DNA of 54,615 nt from Acidobacteriota bacterium (GCA_016213755.1 JACQZT010000223.1:1-54615), one strand, 5' to 3'. Shown: positions 42,596-52,252, numbered from the stretch's first letter. Made by a program: numbers and translations. Notes: generated by a model from the sequence alone, not told the origin.

Positions 42596-44270
42596 AGCCT
42601 TGACCTCCGCTGTTTCCTCCGCGCGCCGGACGCTGTGGGTACTGGGCCTGATTTGGGCCTGCTTTCTGGCGCGCGGGGTCTTTTATTCGGTGATGCTCCC
42701 CCTGTGGGAGGGCTGGGACGAGTGGTCGCACTTCGACTACTTGCAGTATTTCGTCAATACCGGCCGTCTTCCGGTTCCCAAGGTCTCGAAGCCCTATCGC
42801 GAAACCCAGGATTCGCTGCGGCTGGCCCCGCTGCCTTGGACCCTGCGCGAACTGTCCATTCCCCACGACCGTTATTGGGCGCTGAGCAGGGAGGACCGGG
42901 CCGCTCGGGAGTCGGCGCTGCGGGCCATTCCGCGGGCGCGGCAACGGCAGGAGGCGGCTGAGGCCGAACCCATTTACGAGAGCCAGCAGCCTCCGCTGTA
43001 CTATTGGCTGCTGGCCGCGCCGCTGGCGTTGGTCCAGGATGCGCCTCTGCCCGCGCGGGTGTTTCTGCTGCGCTGTTTCAGTGTCGCGCTGGCCTCCCTG
43101 GCGATCCCCTTCGGCTTCGCCATCGGCCGGCGGGTGCTGGGCAGCGAAGCGATGGCTTTGGGCGCCGTCGCGCTAACGACCGTCATACCGGTCTCGACGA
43201 TCAACCTCAGCCGGATCGGCAACGAAAGCCTGTCGCTGGTGGTTTACACCGCGCTGCTTTACCTGGCGTTGCGGCTCGTGGACGAACCGGCCGGTTTTCG
43301 AACCTGGCTGGGGCTGGGAGCCGTCTTGGGATGCGGGCTGCTGACCAAGGTCTATTTTCTGACCGCGCTGCCCGCCGTGGTATTGTTGTGCCTGTGGGCG
43401 ATCCGGTTGCGGCGGGACCGGTGGAAGCGGATCCTGGCCGGCGGCGCTTCGGCGTGCGCGCTGGCAGTGGCGCTTGCGGGATGGTGGTACTGGTTCATCC
43501 ACGCCGCGACCGGCGCCGTTTCGGGCCAGATCCAGGTGGTTGCGGCCGGGAGTATTACGCCGGCGGATCGCTGGCGGGCCGTCTTTCAGGTGGAGTGGCC
43601 GCAGGCGCTGGATTCGATCTTGATCTCCCACGTCTGGTTCGGCGCGCATAGCTTTCTCCAGGTGCGGAGCTGGATCTACCACTTCTTCGCGGGCGTCTTC
43701 CTGCTCGTGGCGTTGGGATTGTCGGTGCTGATGGTGAAACCCCGCCGCTCGCCGGTCGAAAGCTACCAGGCCTCCCGCGCCGTGCCCGTTCTGGGCGGGT
43801 TTCTGGTGTTGTTTGCGGCCAGCTTGATGTACCACGTCCTGGTGACGTTTCTGCTCATCCGGCTCTCGGCCAGCAACGGGCGGTACCTCTACTGCCTGGT
43901 TTTCGCCGAAGTGCTGCTGGTGGTGGCGGGCTTGTCGGTCCTGTGCCCCCGGGCCTGGAAAGCCTGGGTGATTCCCTTTGGCACGGCGTGCGTTGCGCTG
44001 CTGGATTTCTACGGCGTGAACTTCCTGCTGCTGCCGTACTATCACGGGCTCATCGCCCACGCCCCGGACGGAAAATTGCAGAACTTCCACCTGAGCCAGC
44101 TTGCCTCGCTCGGGTGGACCGAATTGCTCTCGCGTCTGGAAACCAACCGGCCGTTCCTGGGCGGCTACCCGGTCTTTGTGCTGTTATGGGTACTCTATGT
44201 CCTCGCCACGGCCGCCTGCGTCGTTGTTGCCATCCTTCAAGCCCGGAGAACTCGAAGCGATCCTGTTTGA
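42591..44270 (+). CDS. multi-spanning membrane glycosyltransferase (GT-C-like) B
   Basis: The 559-residue membrane protein has about 11-12 helices and the loop motif LPLWEGWDE at residues 36-44, exactly aligned with the paralog at 40989. A following region, HFDYLQYFVNTGRLPVPK, and PLYYWLLAAPLALV also parallel the paralog. ATG 42591 is supported by this gap-free alignment from the first residue. No Shine-Dalgarno is visible. Like its partner it probably uses a lipid-linked sugar. It overlaps the HAD gene. Confidence 0.75.
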   Translation: MKALTSAVSSARRTLWVLGLIWACFLARGVFYSVMLPLWEGWDEWSHFDYLQYFVNTGRLPVPKVSKPYRETQDSLRLAPLPWTLRELSIPHDRYWALSREDRAARESALRAIPRARQRQEAAEAEPIYESQQPPLYYWLLAAPLALVQDAPLPARVFLLRCFSVALASLAIPFGFAIGRRVLGSEAMALGAVALTTVIPVSTINLSRIGNESLSLVVYTALLYLALRLVDEPAGFRTWLGLGAVLGCGLLTKVYFLTALPAVVLLCLWAIRLRRDRWKRILAGGASACALAVALAGWWYWFIHAATGAVSGQIQVVAAGSITPADRWRAVFQVEWPQALDSILISHVWFGAHSFLQVRSWIYHFFAGVFLLVALGLSVLMVKPRRSPVESYQASRAVPVLGGFLVLFAASLMYHVLVTFLLIRLSASNGRYLYCLVFAEVLLVVAGLSVLCPRAWKAWVIPFGTACVALLDFYGVNFLLLPYYHGLIAHAPDGKLQNFHLSQLASLGWTELLSRLETNRPFLGGYPVFVLLWVLYVLATAACVVVAILQARRTRSDPV

Positions 44271-44880
44271 CGTCGACGGGACCCTGTACTCCCAGCGCTC
44301 GCTGCGCCTGCGGCTGTTGCCGCGCCTGGCCGCGCGCTCGGCGCTGGACCCACGGTTGTTGCGAGTCCTGCGGGCGCATCGGAGGGCGCTCGAGTCGCTC
44401 CGGCTGGCAGAATCCTCCCACCCGATTCCGGATCGCCAGTTCCAACTCACCGCCCGCCTGGCGGGAGTGGCCGAGGAGCGTGTCCGCGCTTACGTGGAGG
44501 AGTGGTTCGCCGCGGCGCCGTTGCCCTTGTTGAAACGATGCATCCGTCCGGGTTTGACTGAGCTACTCGAGTTTGCGCGCGGGCGAGGAATCCGCCTGGG
44601 CGTTTTCTCCGACTATCCGGCCGAGGCCAAGCTGAAAGCGTTGGACGTGCGCGAGTTCTTCGAGGCCGTGACCAGCGCGGAAGACCCCGAGGTTCAGGCC
44701 TACAAGCCGGACCCGAAGGGTCTGCTGGCCACTCTGGCCCGCCTGGGTGTGGTGCCCGAGCGGGCCCTGTATGTCGGCGACCGCGCGGAGGTGGACGCAG
44801 AGGCGGCGGCGCGCGCGGGCATGCGCTTCCTACTCCTGCGCGGCAGCCGCGATTGCGTTGCGCTGCGGAGCCTACTCTGA
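44197..44880 (+). CDS. HAD-superfamily hydrolase
   Basis: From ATG 44197 (TTG 44224 or 44227 are alternatives) there are 227 residues with the four HAD motifs: FDVDGTLY with both nucleophile and acid Asp, FSDYPAE, KPDPKGL with the Lys, and YVGDRAEVD. A helical cap lies between motifs I and II. It is a phosphoglycolate-phosphatase-like enzyme acting on a small phosphorylated compound in the cytoplasm. It overlaps the membrane glycosyltransferase gene by 74 nt in another frame, suggesting coupling. Its end overlaps the 3' end of the opposite Gfo/Idh/MocA pseudogene by 9 nt. Confidence 0.85.
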   Translation: MSSPRPPASLLPSFKPGELEAILFDVDGTLYSQRSLRLRLLPRLAARSALDPRLLRVLRAHRRALESLRLAESSHPIPDRQFQLTARLAGVAEERVRAYVEEWFAAAPLPLLKRCIRPGLTELLEFARGRGIRLGVFSDYPAEAKLKALDVREFFEAVTSAEDPEVQAYKPDPKGLLATLARLGVVPERALYVGDRAEVDAEAAARAGMRFLLLRGSRDCVALRSLL

Positions 44881-45996
44881 CTTCAGCAGTTCTTCCCAGG
44901 TCACGCGCCGGCCGGTGTCGATGGCCAGGCGGCCCAATAGCGAAGTCAGTGTGCTCTCGGCCACCCACTGCGCGTTGTTCTCGGGCTGGTTGTCGACCAC
45001 ATGGGTGAGAAACCGCTCGATGGCGTCGATGGTGATCTCGCGCTTGGAGTCCGCCTGCACCGGCTTCTGTCCCGGCCGCGACCAGCGATAGTAGCGGCGG
45101 TGCGTCTCGATGGTGCCCTCGGTGCCGAAGAACTGCTCGTCCACCAGGCTCCACCCCTGCGCCAACTGGCAGGCGTGCAGGAAGCCGCGCAGTCCTTGCC
45201 CGTAGTCGTAGGTGACGTTGAGGTGGTCCATGGTGTCGCCGTAGGTGCGCACCTTGCGTCCGCCGTCGCCCACGGCCGACACGGGATGCCGCCCGGAGAA
45301 CCAGTTGAGCACGTCCACGCCGTGGCAGTCCTGTTCGACGATCATGTCGCCCGACTTGGCGCGCCACGGATACCACATGCGCGCTTCCATCTCCGGCGGC
45401 ATGGGCTTCATGCGCGCCTTGGGCGACACGCCGCCCACCATCCAGTGGCTGCGCATCAGCGCCATCTCGCCCAGTTGTCCGGAGCGGATGATCTTTTCCG
45501 CCGCCAGGTACTCGGGGCTGTAGCGCTGCTGGAAGCCGAACTGGATGTGCTTGGTCTAGTCGGCCTTTTCGGCCGCCGCCAGCAGCCGCTTGACGCCGGT
45601 CACGCTGGCGCCCGCGGGCTTCTCGCAGTAGATATGCTTGCGCGCCTGGACCGCGGCCTCGAAATGCTCCGGGTGCAGGTAGACCGGCGTGGTGATGACC
45701 ACCGCGTCGATGCCCGGCGCGGCCAGCAGGTCCTGGAACCGGGTAAACACTTTGGCGCTGTCGGCGGCCGGAATCTGGGTCTTGGCCCGGTCGATCTGGT
45801 CGGGATACAGATCGCACAAGGCGGCGATCTGCGCCCGCGGATCCTTGGCGAAAAACGCGCCGTCGTAACGGCCCCGCCCGCCGGTCCCGATGATGCCCAC
45901 CGCCACCGCCGAATTGGCCTGCGAGCCGAAGGCGGTATGAGGGCTCACAATCGTCAGGTTGGCCGTGAGACCGGCCAATGCTTGGCGTCTGTTCAT
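44872..45996 (-). pseudogene. Gfo/Idh/MocA oxidoreductase gene with in-frame amber stop
   Basis: Reading from ATG 45996 gives a twin-arginine-type leader (MNRRQALAGLT), the NAD loop VGIIGTGGRGRYDG, and YCEKPAGASVTG. The frame then meets TAG at 45558-45556, after residue 146. Translation past it continues in the same frame without other breaks to TAG 44872: FGFQQRYSPEYLAAE, DHLNVTYDYGQG and a normal C-terminus. The whole is about 374 codons, the usual length for the Tat-exported members of this family. One base change is the only visible lesion, so it is recently inactivated, a sequencing error, or read through. Confidence 0.85.
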
Positions 45997-46037
45997 AATG
46001 TTATTCACTCTACCAGCAACGGCAGGGGTGCGTCTGG

Positions 46038-47291
46038 CTAAAGCTCGTCAGAAGGGCTTGCCGTCACCGCGGGACTTGCATGCTCGTAGTCGAAGAGACG
46101 AAGCTGGTTCTCGACCTTTTCCGGAGCGGACTCCGGATCCGGGCGCAACTGGTCCATGCGGAGCAATTCGCCGGGGGTGTAGAGCCGCTTCAGCAGGGCC
46201 GTGCGTCCGGCCTCATCGAGCGGCGCAATGTGCGTGGAGCCTCGCTCGGCGAACACAGCCAGAATGGACCCTGCATCGATCTTCTCGTCATCCAGCAGAT
46301 CCGGGCTATGACTGGTAACGATGACCTGAGTTGTCCGGCTGGCCTCTCTCAAACCGTCCAACAGCAAGCCCGCCGCTGCGGGATGCAGTGCGATTTCGGA
46401 TTCTTCGATGCCCGCCAGAGGCACGCGGGGTCCAGCGCCGTTCCCGGACTGGGACAGCGCCACCAGAATCCCGAGCGCGCGCACCGTCCCGTCGGACATG
46501 TTCGCGGCCAGGAAGCGCCAGGGGTCCTTCGAGCCGGCGACCTGCTGGCGAAATTCAAGCGTCTCTTTCGGGCCGACGACCTTGACATCGACACCGTGAA
46601 CGCCGGGGACGACTTTGGACAGGTATTCCTCGATGCGCAGCTTTCGGGGATGGTTGTTCTTCTCCAGTTGGGCCAGGACGCTGGTGATATTGCCGCCGTC
46701 CCGCGCCAGGATCTCACCGGCGTCGGGCGACTGGAGGTCGCGGATACGGTCGGGATTCAGGTTGTAGAAACCCATGCGCGAAAGAGCTTCGTAGACCGGC
46801 CGGAACGCGGTCAGTCCAGAAGCGCTGACGAGGTACAGGCGGTCGGGAACGGCCACCGGTCCGGGCTGCGTACTTTCGACAACCTTGCCCGACTTTATTC
46901 TGAAGTAATGAACCTCGCCGAGAGCCTCTGGGGGGTGAACCCTGCATTCCTCGTCCTGGACCTCAAAGCCGCCCTGCGTGCGCGCTCCAACCCGAAACGC
47001 ATAGTGGCCGGCCTGACCGGAGCGGAGTGAGAACCACAAACGCAATCCAAAGTTATTCGGATGCCCTCCGGAGCGGCGGCGCACTTCATTGATGCCGCCC
47101 CGGTCCCGGATTGCATGTTCGAGGGATGTGCGGAGGGAGTCGGAAACAAAGCGGAGCGCGTCCAGGAAATTGCTTTTCCCGGCCCCATTCGGTCCCACCA
47201 GCAACGTCAGCGGACCGAGTTCAACATCGCACGCGGCGATGCTCTTGTAATTCTTTAGGGCGACCCTCGTCAGCAACGTGGAACTTGTCAT
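46038..47291 (-). CDS. AAA (ABC-type) ATPase of the RecF/SMC-like class
   Basis: From ATG 47291 there are 417 residues (an earlier in-frame start at 47333 is possible). It has Walker A LVGPNGAGKSN, a signature-like MSDGTVRALGI, Walker B-type LAGIEESEIALHP and the switch TSHSPDLLD. The long middle insertion (about 100-260) replaces a coiled coil. This is the AAA_15/AAA_21 class, found in phage-defence or DNA-repair units, often with a nuclease partner. No partner is encoded next to it here, and a TOPRIM domain was not found. Its role is therefore open. Confidence 0.8.
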   Translation of the reverse strand: MTSSTLLTRVALKNYKSIAACDVELGPLTLLVGPNGAGKSNFLDALRFVSDSLRTSLEHAIRDRGGINEVRRRSGGHPNNFGLRLWFSLRSGQAGHYAFRVGARTQGGFEVQDEECRVHPPEALGEVHYFRIKSGKVVESTQPGPVAVPDRLYLVSASGLTAFRPVYEALSRMGFYNLNPDRIRDLQSPDAGEILARDGGNITSVLAQLEKNNHPRKLRIEEYLSKVVPGVHGVDVKVVGPKETLEFRQQVAGSKDPWRFLAANMSDGTVRALGILVALSQSGNGAGPRVPLAGIEESEIALHPAAAGLLLDGLREASRTTQVIVTSHSPDLLDDEKIDAGSILAVFAERGSTHIAPLDEAGRTALLKRLYTPGELLRMDQLRPDPESAPEKVENQLRLFDYEHASPAVTASPSDEL

Positions 47292-47447
47292 GATCGGCTG
47301 CTCCGAGAGGCTGAGCGTCTTCAGACCGCCCATCGACGCTCACGACGCTCCAATCCATGCTATCGCACCGCCTTGCTCTCCGCTTGGGCCGATGTGAGGA
47401 CGCAAGAGGCGTGTAACCGGGCCGCCTGCACCTCTCGCAGACGGTAC

Positions 47448-48380
47448 TCACTCTGCCAGCGCCCGCAGGTTCCGCGACAGCACCGGCTCGAAATGGGTCA
47501 TTCTGACCGCCTCGATCTTTTGCCAGATGCTCTCCCAGGCTGTCTCGTTGCCCAGCCGGTCTCCCGAGAGGATGGCGGCGGTCTCTTCGGCGTTGAAGAC
47601 GATCCCGGAAGGCTCGAATCGCAGCCGTCCGGCGTTCTCCGGACACGCTTGCTGGCAGGCCAGGCACCCGATCAGGCAACGGTGCATGGAAGGGGAGAAC
47701 CACTCCGGCCAGTCGCCCGCGTTTTCCGTGGGTAGCGTGAGACAGCGCTCGGCATGCAGCAGGAACCGCTCCTCGGCAATCGCACCGGTGGGGCAGGAAC
47801 TCAGACAACTCGAGCAGCTTTCGCACTCCGGCAGCGGCCTTGCCGGTTGCGGGCGCCAGTTCTCCGGCAGCTCCAACGCGGCGTCGGTGAGGAAGCCGGC
47901 CAGTTGGAAGTAGCTGCCCAGTCCCGGCACATACGTGATGTTGTTGCGGCCGTAAGCGATCAGCCCCAGCCTGCCGGCCAGGGCTTTGAGGGGCGCCGAG
48001 AGGATACTGAGCCGGAAAGAGTCTTGCAGAACGTGCGCCTTCAGGTCTTCCAGCACATCTTCGGGGAGTCCCCTGTAGCGGACGTAGGTCGGCGGCAGAA
48101 CCGCATCCAGCGGGCCTGAATCGAAAGTGAAGCGCACGGTGTGCGCGGGCCGGGGGACGGCGACCACCAAGACGCTCTTTGGGCGGGGCAGATCTTCCGG
48201 CGCGGAATCTTGCAGGGTGGCTATCTGAGCCTGGTAAAACGCCGGGTCGATTTCACCGGCCTGAAGGCGGCGCTCGATCTCCGAACGGACGTCGTCCAAC
48301 GCCGTCAAAGGGCCCCAAGCAACCGAGTAGCCTCGAATGGCGGCCCACTGCCGCAAAGCTTCGATCCGGGGGAGGGACAT
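47448..48380 (-). CDS. QueG-like 4Fe-4S double-cluster protein
   Basis: This 310-residue protein carries two ferredoxin-type motifs, CESCSSCLSSCP and CLIGCLACQQACP, in the arrangement of epoxyqueuosine reductase, with LIAYGRNNITYVPGLGSYFQ as the middle conserved block. QueG proteins are about 340-390 residues and use cobalamin in the last tRNA queuosine step. This one is shorter, and the second cluster region reads differently (no YGCDDCQ), so substrate and B12 use are uncertain. GGGGGAGGG upstream fits a start at ATG 48380. The upstream SDR stop is 5 nt away, so they are likely co-transcribed. Confidence 0.78.
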   Translation of the reverse strand: MSLPRIEALRQWAAIRGYSVAWGPLTALDDVRSEIERRLQAGEIDPAFYQAQIATLQDSAPEDLPRPKSVLVVAVPRPAHTVRFTFDSGPLDAVLPPTYVRYRGLPEDVLEDLKAHVLQDSFRLSILSAPLKALAGRLGLIAYGRNNITYVPGLGSYFQLAGFLTDAALELPENWRPQPARPLPECESCSSCLSSCPTGAIAEERFLLHAERCLTLPTENAGDWPEWFSPSMHRCLIGCLACQQACPENAGRLRFEPSGIVFNAEETAAILSGDRLGNETAWESIWQKIEAVRMTHFEPVLSRNLRALAE

Positions 48381-48385
48381 GATGG

Positions 48386-49117
48386 CTACAGCCCCCGCAA
48401 ATGAAACCCCCCGTCCACATTGAGCACCTGGCCGGTGGAGTAATCCAGCAGGCCGTCGGCGATGGCGCGGACGGCGAGGGCGACGTCGCGGGATTCGCCC
48501 ATGCGTCGTTGCGGGAGGAGACCGTTGGCGATGCGCTCTTCGTAGAGCTTCTCCACGGCCGCGATCATGTCGGTGCGAATGACGCCGGGGCGAATCTCGA
48601 AGACCTTGACGCCGGCTTGCGCCAGGCGCTGGGCCCAGAGGGAGACGGCCATGCTCAGGCCGGCCTTGGAGATGCAGTATTCGCCGCGGTTGACCGAGGC
48701 GGTGTAGGAGGAAATCGAGGTCACGAAGACGATGCGGCCGTCGCCCTGACCGGCCATCCAGCGCGCGGCGAGTTGGGTGAGGAAGTAGGGACCCTTCAGG
48801 TTCGTGCCTAAAACCTCGTCGAAGATCTCCTCGCTGGCTTCGAGGATGTCGCGGCGCTCGCGGGGGGCGATGCCGGCGTTGTTCACCAGCAGGTCCAGCC
48901 GGCCGAACTTCTCGCGCGCGAAAGCGATCAGGGCCGCGCGGTCTTCCCTGGATGCGATATCGCACCGGAAGATCTCGCAGCCGGTCTCGGCTTTCAAGGA
49001 CTCGGCGGCATCCAGCCGGCCCCGGTAGGTGGCAATCACCTGGTGCGTGCGGGCAAGCTCCTGGGCGATGCCGCGTCCGATTCCGCGGCTGGCTCCGGTG
49101 ACGATGGCGGTGGGCAT
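48386..49117 (-). CDS. SDR-family oxidoreductase (3-ketoacyl reductase-like)
   Basis: The 243-residue classical SDR has the cofactor loop VTGASRGIGRG, LVNNAGIAPRE, the Ser in VTSISSYTAS, the catalytic Tyr-x3-Lys in EYCISKAG, and VLNVDGGFHL. The pattern is that of FabG-like and other ketone reductases using NAD(P)H; the substrate is unknown. ATG 49117 is preferred over TTG 49123. It lies 16 nt downstream of the RND efflux gene on the same strand and 5 nt before the QueG-like gene. Confidence 0.88.
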   Translation of the reverse strand: MPTAIVTGASRGIGRGIAQELARTHQVIATYRGRLDAAESLKAETGCEIFRCDIASREDRAALIAFAREKFGRLDLLVNNAGIAPRERRDILEASEEIFDEVLGTNLKGPYFLTQLAARWMAGQGDGRIVFVTSISSYTASVNRGEYCISKAGLSMAVSLWAQRLAQAGVKVFEIRPGVIRTDMIAAVEKLYEERIANGLLPQRRMGESRDVALAVRAIADGLLDYSTGQVLNVDGGFHLRGL

Positions 49118-49132
49118 GGTCAACTCAACAGC

Positions 49133-52100
49133 TTATCGCGAAGCCGCCGGCTCCTGCCGGGCGTGGGCCGGCGTTTTGCGGGTCCACCAGCGCACGAACA
49201 GCGCGCCGAGGTCGTCCAGATAGGCGTACACTACCGGCACCACCAGCAGGGTGAGCAGCGTCGAGGTGATCAGGCCGCCGATGACGGCGCGGGCCATGGG
49301 GGCGCGGAACTCGGCGCCGGCGCCCCACTCGAAGGCCAGGGGCAACATGCCGAAGATCATGGCCAGGGTGGTCATGAGGATGGGCCGCAGGCGCACGCGC
49401 GCGGCGGCGATGAGCGCCTCGCTGCGCGACATCCCTTCGCGGCGCTGCACGTTGGCGAAGTCCACCACCAGGATGGCGTTCTTGGTGACCAGGCCCATGA
49501 GCAGGATCAGCCCGATCATGGACATCATGTTGAGCGTGTCGCGCACCAGGTAGAGCATGCCCGCCACGCCCACCAGCGAGAGCGGCAGCGAGAACATGAT
49601 GGCCAGCGGCTGGAGAAAGCTGCGGAACTGGGAGGCCAGAATGGCGTAGATCAGGATCACGGCCAGCAACAGCGACTGCGTGACGTAGCCGAAGCTCTCG
49701 ACCATGTCCTCGGTCTCGCCGGTGTAGCCGATGTCGTAGCCGGCGGGCAGGGCCAGCTCGCCGGCGCGCTGCTTGATGTCGGCGATGACCTCGCCCAGCG
49801 AGCGGCCCTCGGTGTTGGCGCTGACGCGGATTTCGCGCATCAGGTCGCGGCGGCGGATCTTGGAGGGCGCGGTCGAAGAGTCGACCTCGGCCACCTGGCT
49901 GAGCGGCACCAGCGTGCGGCCGCCCTGGCCGGGCAGGTCGAGGCCCAGCAGGTCGGCGGCGTGGGCGCGTGCGGAGGCGGCCAGGCGCAGGCGGACGTCG
50001 TAGCTGTCGCCGTCGGTGTCCTCGAACTGCGAGACCACGTCGCCGGCCACCAGGCCGCGCACGGTGGTGGCCACGGTGCCGAGGTCCAGCCCCAGGTCGC
50101 CGGCGGTCCTGCGGTTCACGCGAATGCGCACTTCCGGGCGCGGGTCGTCGTCGCTGGAATCGACATCGGTCGCGCCGGGCGTCTGTTGCACCAGCTTGAA
50201 CAGCCGCGTGCCCAGCGGCGACATGCGCGCCAGGTCGGCGCCGCGCAGAGTGATCTGAATGGGCTTGTTCTCGGGGTTGTCGTCGGCGTTGCCGACCGAG
50301 GTGCGCACGGCGCGGAACCGCTTCAGCCGCTCGCGCAGGTCGGCCTTGACGATCAGAAAGTGCGGCCGCGTCTTGCGGTCGGCGAGCTTGATGAAGATGC
50401 TGCCCTCGTTGATGGGCTGCGATTGGTTGCCGCCGATGGTGGTGTAGGTGTACTCGATGCCGGGATAGCGGCGGATTTCGGCGCCCAGTTCGCGCGCGAT
50501 TTCCATCGACCGGTCCAGGCTGACGCTGGGGTGGGCCTTGTAGGTCACCTGAATCTGGCCGGGGTCGGCGTCGGGCATGAAGGCGCTGCCCAGCCGTCCG
50601 AACAGGGCAAAGGCGGCGAACACGGTGGCCGTCCCGACCGCAATCACCGCCCAGCGGTGGCGCAACGACCATCCCAGCGCCACGCCCACCACGCCTTGCA
50701 GGCGGTCCACCTGGTCGTTGACCACGCTCAGGGCGCGGCCGAACCAGGAGCGCGGAACCCGGGGGTCGGCGGCCGGATCGTACCAGCGCGAGGAAAGCAT
50801 CGGGTCCAGCGTGAAGCTGACGTAGAGCGAGACGAGCACGGCGAAACCAACTGTTATGCCGAACTGAAAGAAGAAGCGCCCGATGATGCCGCCCATGAAG
50901 GCCACCGGCACGAACACGGCGATGATGGTGAAGGTGGTGGCCATCACGGCCAGGCCGATTTCGGCGGTGGCCTCGCGCGCGGCGGTGAAGTTGTCGGCGC
51001 CCATGTGCATGTGGCGCACGATGTTCTCGCGCACCACGATGGCGTCGTCGATCAGCAGGCCGATGGCCAGCGACAGCCCCATCAGCGTGAGGATGTTCAG
51101 CGTGAAGCCCAGGCCGCGCATGACGATGAACGTGCTGATCACCGAGACCGGCAGCGCCAGGCCGGTGATCACCGTGCTGCGCCAACTGTTCAGAAACAGG
51201 AAAACGATCAGCACGGTGAGCAGGCCGCCCAGCACCAGCGTCGTCTGCACGTCCTCGACGGATTCGCGGATGAAGGTGGAGCGGTCGACCACCTTGCGCA
51301 GGCGAATGTGCGGCGGCAATTCCGTGTTGAGCTGCGCGATGACGCGCTCGATGCCGTCGGCCACTTCCACCGTGTTCGAGCCGGACTGCTTGACGATGTC
51401 CAGCGAAAGGCCCACGCGCTCGTCCACCAGCGAGGCGCTGCGGCGTTCCTCGATGCCGTCCACCACTCGCGCCACCTCGGGCAGGAAGATGGGCCGTCCG
51501 TTGCGCGACGCCACGATGAGGTTGCGGAATTCGTCCACCGAGCGGAACTTGCCGGCCACGCGCACCAGCGGCTCGCGGCCGCCCTGCTCGAGCTTGCCGG
51601 CGGGCACGTCCAGGTTCTCGCGCCGCAGCGCGCCGGAGACTTCGGCAAAGGTCAGCCCGAACGAGCGCAGCTTTTCGCGATCGACGTAGACCTGGATCTC
51701 GCGCCGCGCCAGGCCCACCAGGGTCACCTGCCCCACGCCGGGGATGTTCTCCAGGCGCTTCTTGAGGGTTTTTTCGGCGATGGAGGAGAGCGTCTTGATG
51801 CCGGCCGTGGGGCTCTCGACAGCGGCCGAGATCACCGGCAGCGCGCTGAAGTCGAAGCGCTGGATGACGGGCTCTTGAACGCCCTGGGGAAAATCGGTGC
51901 GCAGCGCGCTGATGCGGGCCTGGGCGTCCTGTTGCGCGATATGGATGTTGGCGCCCAGGCGGAACTCGATCACGATGGCCGACAGGCCTTCGGTGGTGGT
52001 CGAGGAGATGTGCCGGACGCCCGAGATGGTGTTCATCACCTCCTCGATGCGCTTGCTCACCTCGCGCTCGACGGTCTGCGGCGAGGCGCCGGGATAGAGC

Positions 52101-52246
52101 GTCTGCACGGTGAGCACCGGGATCTCGACATCCGGGAACAGGTCGACGCTCAGCTCGCGGTAGGAGTAGATGCCCAGCACCACCAGCGACACCGAGAGCA
52201 TGGTCGCCAGCACCGGCTGCTTTATTGAAAGGTCGCTGAGAAACAT
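49133..52246 (-). CDS. RND-family multidrug efflux pump (HAE1-like)
   Basis: The 1037-residue inner-membrane protein has the RND layout: an N-terminal helix (VLATMLSVSLVVLGIYSYREL), a large periplasmic domain, helices 2-6 (ISTFIVMRGLGFTLNILTLM and AIGLLIDDAIVVRENIVRHM with the conserved D-D pair), a second large loop and helices 7-12 (GLVTKNAILVVDFAN). This matches proton-driven drug or metabolite exporters (AcrB-like), and the D-D pair supports drug rather than metal transport. It works with the periplasmic adaptor and outer-membrane channel encoded just upstream. ATG 52246 lies 6 nt after the adaptor stop. Confidence 0.94.
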   Translation of the reverse strand: MFLSDLSIKQPVLATMLSVSLVVLGIYSYRELSVDLFPDVEIPVLTVQTLYPGASPQTVEREVSKRIEEVMNTISGVRHISSTTTEGLSAIVIEFRLGANIHIAQQDAQARISALRTDFPQGVQEPVIQRFDFSALPVISAAVESPTAGIKTLSSIAEKTLKKRLENIPGVGQVTLVGLARREIQVYVDREKLRSFGLTFAEVSGALRRENLDVPAGKLEQGGREPLVRVAGKFRSVDEFRNLIVASRNGRPIFLPEVARVVDGIEERRSASLVDERVGLSLDIVKQSGSNTVEVADGIERVIAQLNTELPPHIRLRKVVDRSTFIRESVEDVQTTLVLGGLLTVLIVFLFLNSWRSTVITGLALPVSVISTFIVMRGLGFTLNILTLMGLSLAIGLLIDDAIVVRENIVRHMHMGADNFTAAREATAEIGLAVMATTFTIIAVFVPVAFMGGIIGRFFFQFGITVGFAVLVSLYVSFTLDPMLSSRWYDPAADPRVPRSWFGRALSVVNDQVDRLQGVVGVALGWSLRHRWAVIAVGTATVFAAFALFGRLGSAFMPDADPGQIQVTYKAHPSVSLDRSMEIARELGAEIRRYPGIEYTYTTIGGNQSQPINEGSIFIKLADRKTRPHFLIVKADLRERLKRFRAVRTSVGNADDNPENKPIQITLRGADLARMSPLGTRLFKLVQQTPGATDVDSSDDDPRPEVRIRVNRRTAGDLGLDLGTVATTVRGLVAGDVVSQFEDTDGDSYDVRLRLAASARAHAADLLGLDLPGQGGRTLVPLSQVAEVDSSTAPSKIRRRDLMREIRVSANTEGRSLGEVIADIKQRAGELALPAGYDIGYTGETEDMVESFGYVTQSLLLAVILIYAILASQFRSFLQPLAIMFSLPLSLVGVAGMLYLVRDTLNMMSMIGLILLMGLVTKNAILVVDFANVQRREGMSRSEALIAAARVRLRPILMTTLAMIFGMLPLAFEWGAGAEFRAPMARAVIGGLITSTLLTLLVVPVVYAYLDDLGALFVRWWTRKTPAHARQEPAASR

Positions 52247-52252
52247 AGGCGC

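Noticed and set aside
45556-45558. Pyrrolysine or other recoding at the amber codon
   Set aside because: No recoding machinery or structure is visible and the family does not use it; a point mutation or sequencing error is simpler.
49043-52228. A 1061-codon open frame on the plus strand opposite the RND pump
   Set aside because: It is a low-complexity His/Gln/Gly/Ala-rich shadow of the clear RND gene.
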